A model generated the notes under the pieces. That model was not told the origin of the DNA. It saw only the letters and a list, made by a program, of their open reading frames with translations, and did not search any database. 64,000 bases of DNA, taken from positions 10,594,872-10,658,871 of the forward strand of contig NC_034421.1 in NCBI RefSeq assembly GCF_002078875.1, written 5' to 3'. This DNA comes from Numida meleagris (taxonomy: Eukaryota; Chordata; Aves; Galliformes; Numididae). Positions 59,191 through 64,000 of this stretch are shown in pieces. Positions within the stretch are counted from its first letter, which is position 1. Every line of letters starts with the position of its first letter. A program made the translations under genes and the position numbers.

Positions 59191-61649
59191 GAGCTTGGTG
59201 CCACGCCAACAAAACCATCCAGAAGCCAGATCGCTCCTCGTTATTAAATTGACCAAGCAAACAAATGAAAGGAATCAAAGCAATAACAGAGGGCAGATAG
59301 CCCCTGGGCTATCTTATAAGCAGTGGCTGACAGATGTGGATTACTGAAAAAGTAAAGAGCTTGCCACTTGTATGTAATAAAGCCACAGGGACCGCAACAA
59401 TACCCTTTTTGTTTTAAAGAAGAGCAAAGGCATATATTGTCAAAACCATAAGGCTTGCCACAGCGAACCGTTGTATGTTTCTGAAGCTATATAAAGACAT
59501 CACAGGCTTACAGTTTTGAAAGGAGTGACAGCTATTACATTCTGCAATGTTTCGGCGAGGCGCCATGTGGAGTAACTACGGATCACACAGGGAGCATCAT
59601 CTATTTGTGCCCTGACAAGAACACCTGGATAACCTCTCTGAACTGGGCAGCTGGACTGACTGGCCTGGGCATTTATCACTGCTGCAGCTTCTTGTTTTTT
59701 CAACAAGCTCTAGGAAAGCAGTATTTTAGTTTCATAAGGAATCCAGAGGTAGAAAAAAATGTTGTCTTGGTTGTTTTCCATGCTTGTGCTGACCAGGTAT
59801 AATTTGTCATCTGAGGATGCAAGCTGCCATTTGAACTAGAGCTTGTCCAAATTTTGGCACAAATACCGGCAGAGCTGTAAAAGCTCCACCTGTCACCACT
59901 TTCAGTGCCTAGTCAGCTTACAACGCTAAGGGAGCGTTGCAGGTCTCAGAAGAGCTCCTGTTTTGTTGCTGTTGTAAAGGTCTTTAAGCCCTTCTCTGTC
60001 AAATTCAAATGTACCCTGTACTCTTTTAAGACTGAGATATTCCCAACTTGGTTAACCCCTCGCTGCAGTCGGTGACTGTTAGCTGTCAGCCTGTGACAAA
60101 ATGAGTGTGATGGATATGGAAGAGCAGCAAAACTGGAGGCTTCTTCATACAACACACCTGCTGCCACGTGATACATAAACATAATGGGTGTGACACAGAA
60201 TACTGACCTCACGAAATACACATTCCTCTGTTCCCCATTAATCTAACCCGAGACTTCCTAAACTTCCCATACGCCCCAGGGCAGATCTCCCTGCTCTTCT
60301 CATGTGCTGCTGCTCAGCCTTACACATCCCACGGCACAGCTGGTGGGAACTCTCGGATGGGCCACTTCCCATTGATCTGACACATGGAACTTCATTCGAG
60401 CCCAAAAAATGACCAGAAAACCCACGGTGTCAAACTCAACTTTCCCCCGGTGACAGTACTGGAACTCGTGCCGTGTTGATTTGCAGGACGTTACAACTAC
60501 AAATGTAACGTGTTGCTCCGAACTTTCTAAAATTTCCTTTTGCCTGGTGTAAATCATAATCCCAAAGCTACATATCAGGTCCTACTGCACAGCAAGGAAG
60601 AACACGGACATCTATATAAATAGCTTGGGATAAAAGCCCTTAAGGAATTGGCATGGTGTGTCAGCCTGTCAGAGCTGACGCTGTGTGGCCTGGGCTGGCG
60701 TTCAGGGGAGGGTAGAGCACATAAGCCCCTGCGCATACCTCTCTTATTGCCACAGTGGAGCATTATCAACACCAAATCTCTCAGAATTCAGACCGACGCC
60801 ATCTTTAAATCAACATCTTTAAAGATTAAGTCAGCAAACATTATTTCAACTACCTCACGTTACCTTCCTCTTTTTCTTGCATGTGTTACCTAAAAATGTC
60901 AGGTGCCATTTCTGCACTGGAAAATGAGCAAGCACTAATTCCATTCTAAGAAAATCGAGTGGAACGGGCTCTGCTTAGTAAGAGAGGCTGAAGATTTAGA
61001 ATGAAACAATCCTGACTAAAAGAAAACATTACTGACCAGAAATAATGTTTTTTTCTTCAACCATATATTCTTTAAAATTTTTCAAACTTTGCCATATTTT
61101 TATGTTCTTTTGTGCTACCACTTTCTAAACCCAGAGATGCAAATACTTTGGCAGAAGCTATTTTGGTAGTGACTATACTGTCAGTCTTTCAGCTGAGTTG
61201 GGTTACTAATCTGAGTAACGGGGAAGTTCTAAATGTTTTGAGGTTCGCATATTACTTTTCACTGAATTTCACAGAATGAGTACAATAAAGGGATAAGAAA
61301 ACAGCAAGCTGTAAAATAATTCTAATACATAAGAAAAAATGCTACATCATCACATACAGAACTTCCAAAGTGAATAAAACAAGTGAATATTGAAACAGGT
61401 AGTCAGAAAAACACAGTTTTCTTCATTCTAAAATAAATTTATAGCAACTACTTCTAAAAATGGTCTAAGTAGGAAAATATTAACACTAACTAACTCTAAA
61501 ATATTTTAAATTATCAAATGAAACAAGTGTTACAACCACTTTAATAAGCAAAGTCTCTTGTTTCCTCCAGACTTGATATGATAAATCTCATCCCACACAT
61601 CAATTTGTTAGAAGGCAAGTCAGAACAATAACAAAGACAAACAGCCATT
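59191..61649. other. non-coding stretch, no gene seen
   Basis: Unique, AT-rich toward the right. An AATAAA lies at about 61284 on the plus strand after a T-rich, frame-poor kilobase, but no exon can be tied to it. Confidence 0.5.
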
Positions 61650-62000
61650 AGTGGACAAGACAGTTTCATCAAGCAAGACCTTACAAATAATATATCGTTG
61701 TTTGTCATCAAGACATTTTTAATACACCAGAGTCCTTTCCAAAAGCACCTATAATCAATTCCTTCTAATTTACAAACTCAGAAAGACCACGAGAGTGATA
61801 GTAATTTCATATTTTACACACCCACAGAGGTTACGACAATTGATTCAGTTCAGCAAAGTACCGTAATGACTTTGAATGCACTTGAAAGATTTTTGCATTT
61901 GTTTTCTAAAGCTGTAAAAAAAGTAATTCAAACTCTGCCACATGGGCACAATTTGTAAAGGTTGTACATGAAAAGTATGGATTCACTTCTCACAAAGACA
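61650..62000. other. AT-rich frame-poor block, possible 3'UTR or conserved element
   Basis: Non-repetitive, no open frame on either strand, with U-rich-style motifs (TTTTTAATACACC, GATTTTTGCATTTG, TTTGTAAAGGTTGTACATG). The texture is like a vertebrate 3' untranslated region or conserved element. No adjoining coding exon is visible on either side, so this stays a guess. Confidence 0.2.
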
Positions 62001-63421
62001 GCTCTCGTCTTATTATAACCCATCTGCAAGGCATGCTGGTCACTGCACTAAAACACTTTGCTTCTCTTTGTTTGTTCTTTATGTGGTCTGAATAGATTTC
62101 AGAATTCCTACGGCAAAAAGAGGTGGAGTGAAAAATGGGTAATGCTTAAAAACACTTCAGAACAACAGGTTTTTAGTCAATTACTTTCAGCAATGCTAAA
62201 AGTAAGGATACGCAACCTCTGCCCTTGGATTAACAACCCACATAAAGATGAAAGCAATCAGAACCCTCCATAGCTCAATGCACAATTTTTGCCCATAAAA
62301 CAAGATGAATAGGTATGCAGCCTGCCTTTCATTAACTGTTCACTAGCCAGATTTAACTGTAATGAAACAGCAGCCCTGCTGCTCTGCCCTCAGAAAATAC
62401 AAAATAGCTCCAAGTTCATTAGATATTTAAGTTTCTTTGGTGACATTTTTTGAAAAGGTTTAGTGACCAAACTTCCAGCTTCTCAGGGTTACGGGCTCAG
62501 AAGGAAGACACCTGCAGCTCCTGTCTGCAGGCAGAACCAGGTGCTGAGCACACCTGGGAGGTTTTGGTTTGCTGCAGGGGAGCTCTGCCACATCCAGGCT
62601 CAGCAGCATGACAGGAACAGAGGAGCTTCCCCTGGACTGGGTGACAAAAGAAGGACTTGGGTCATTGGCATTTGCTATAAGACACAAACAAGGAAAGAAA
62701 AGGATATTCAGACATTATAATGCTGCAGTGTGAGACTGCAAATGGCACTTTTGCTATGTGGGGGAACTCCCTGGTTGCCGAGCCCTACTTTAGGAACCAT
62801 CTCAGAGGGATTCTTGTCTGAGCCACAGAGAAGACAATTAGCAGATCCCTGCAATCATGGGCTACATGCACAGCTGATGCTTCAACGAGAAAAAGCCTTC
62901 ATGGGATCCCCTTGCCACTAAACAGAATTTCTTTTTCTGTTCCCAGACTTCTGCAGTAGTTTAAGAAATTTGGTAAGCCTTAATTTGGGAATTTTTGCTG
63001 ACTTTTAATTACAGTGCTTGACATGGAAACACTGGGTGAACCTTTGAGCAAGTTCTGCTTTGCAGGCAGACTTCCTTTGGACGTGCACCTTCTGCTCCAA
63101 ACCCACGAGACAGCATTCCCCTGCAAGGCTCACGTGTGCTACAAAAGGGGAAACTGTTTATAGTAAAATGAGAAGATTTATAGGTCCTATATGTTCATTA
63201 AAAGTGCTTCATTGTTAGATCACTGAAATCAAAGGAACTGTATGCCGAGGAGTTGACTTGTAATTTTAGATGAAACCTTTTCCATTCATACTTAAGACAG
63301 TTTTGGCTTAAAGATTGAACTGTTTGAGATCTCCATGCCACTGAAGATACTGAGTAGCAGGACTCTGAAAGCAATAAGAGGACCACTCTTCCAATAGTCC
63401 TTGTCGGTCTGTCTTGACTAG
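62001..63421. other. non-coding stretch, no gene seen
   Basis: Unique sequence, somewhat GC-richer at 62480-62640 with opposed short frames. No repeat recognised. Confidence 0.55.
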
Positions 63422-63512
63422 GTAGCTTTTGTTTTGATATTAAGAGATGGTGCAGCTTCTGCCACAGTGGAATGTGGCAGAAGCCCAGTAGAGGCTTTTT
63501 AAAAAGAGCTAT
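63422..63512. ncRNA. candidate stem-loop (pre-miRNA-like or MITE relic)
   Basis: GCTTCTGCCACA (63455-63466) and TGTGGCAGAAGC (63473-63484) are exact reverse complements, 12 bp, with a 6-nt loop GTGGAA. The base extends imperfectly: TAGCT plus T-run (63423-63430) can pair with the A-run plus AGCTA (63501-63511), giving a fold of roughly 90 nt with internal bulges. That size suits a microRNA precursor or a short inverted-repeat transposon. I recognise no known microRNA in either arm. The pairing is directly visible; transcription and processing are not. Confidence 0.35.
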
Positions 63513-64000
63513 CACATTAAAAATGAATGCTACAAGAAAGCTACAAGAAAAAACAATTCAGAAGCTCTAGATTTATACTTCAAAATGTAGCATTTTGAGT
63601 CCAGGGAAGGCTATGGCAGTTCTGAACTGTGCTCAGCAGATCTAGAATTTCACATACAGTATTTTGGGGTTTAAGAGAGCTTGCCTGGTTAGACAGCTGA
63701 TGAAGCGTGAAGGAGAGATTGCTACTTTCAGTGAGACTAGGGGAATCAGTGTCATGGAAGACACTGTAGTAGCAAAGAGATGGTACTGGAAAGGCAACAC
63801 ACTTGAATGATTTTATGATTTATATTCTCCTCCTTATCTGTGACAATATCCATTCTCTGAAGATGAAACAGGAAACACACAGCTGCTGCATATATATTTA
63901 TTTTCATCGTGTTCTAGCTTTCAGAACAGTGTCAAGGTCCATGAAAATAATAACCTAAGGAAGTAAGAAGAAAAAGATGCAGATACACTCAACCTGCAAG
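63513..64000. other. non-coding stretch with an 11-bp tandem duplicate
   Basis: GCTACAAGAAA occurs twice in a row at 63529-63539 and 63540-63550. The rest is AT-rich unique sequence to the window edge with no gene seen. Confidence 0.6.

Overview
The window looks like bird nuclear DNA, most likely from a galliform (chicken, turkey, quail or a relative). The reason is its interspersed repeats. The clearest are CR1 LINE fragments with the family's short 3'-terminal octamer repeats, and at least one (38329-38692) closely resembles galliform CR1 3' ends as I remember them. Worn MIR-type SINE pieces are also present. I see no bacterial, organellar or viral gene content. There is no operon structure, no rRNA or tRNA gene, and no CRISPR array. 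The naming of organism and repeat families rests on remembered consensus sequences, not on a search.

I could not support any host protein-coding exon. Every open frame longer than about 60 codons is either inside a CR1 copy or looks like chance (odd composition, low-complexity runs, no recognisable domain). The window is therefore best read as an intergenic or long-intron segment, AT-rich overall with several GC-rich patches.

Layout. 1-10.6 kb: unique DNA with short palindromic relics (1.2, 2.3 and 2.4 kb), hairpins (4.8 and 7.6 kb) and the first copy of an unnamed GC-rich repeat (5.57-5.73 kb). 10.6-10.9 kb: two MIR-like pieces in opposite orientation. 14.6-17.6 kb: poly(A)/poly(T) tracts, an AT-rich block with a conserved-element look, a short CR1 3' end, and a splice-acceptor-like site. 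17.6-35 kb: mostly featureless, with AC-rich simple sequence, a second copy of the GC-rich repeat (31.64-31.80 kb), and a possible enhancer-like block at 35.0-35.4 kb. 35.5-37.2 kb: the longest mobile-element relic, a 5'-truncated plus-strand CR1 whose reverse transcriptase reading frame is broken and whose catalytic F-A-D-D motif reads F-A-Y-D. 38.3-38.7 kb: a second CR1 on the minus strand, with its 3' end facing the first. 40-57 kb: simple repeats, two more CR1 pieces (51.8 kb minus, 56.5-57.0 kb plus), a MIR-like piece (54.1 kb), and several AT-rich blocks with octamer or homeodomain-type motifs. 58.2-59.2 kb: three CpG-enriched patches, one with a 28-bp tandem duplication. 63.42-63.51 kb: a hairpin with a perfect 12-bp stem and a longer imperfect base, the best candidate for an undescribed small-RNA or MITE-like element.

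No genes can be shown to work together here. The functional content, if any, is regulatory or non-coding RNA, and the sequence alone cannot prove it. I did not find a convincing new biological system. The items most worth testing are the 63.4-kb hairpin, the GC-rich repeat pair, the paired hairpins at 7.6 kb, the inverted MIR pair and the CpG cluster.
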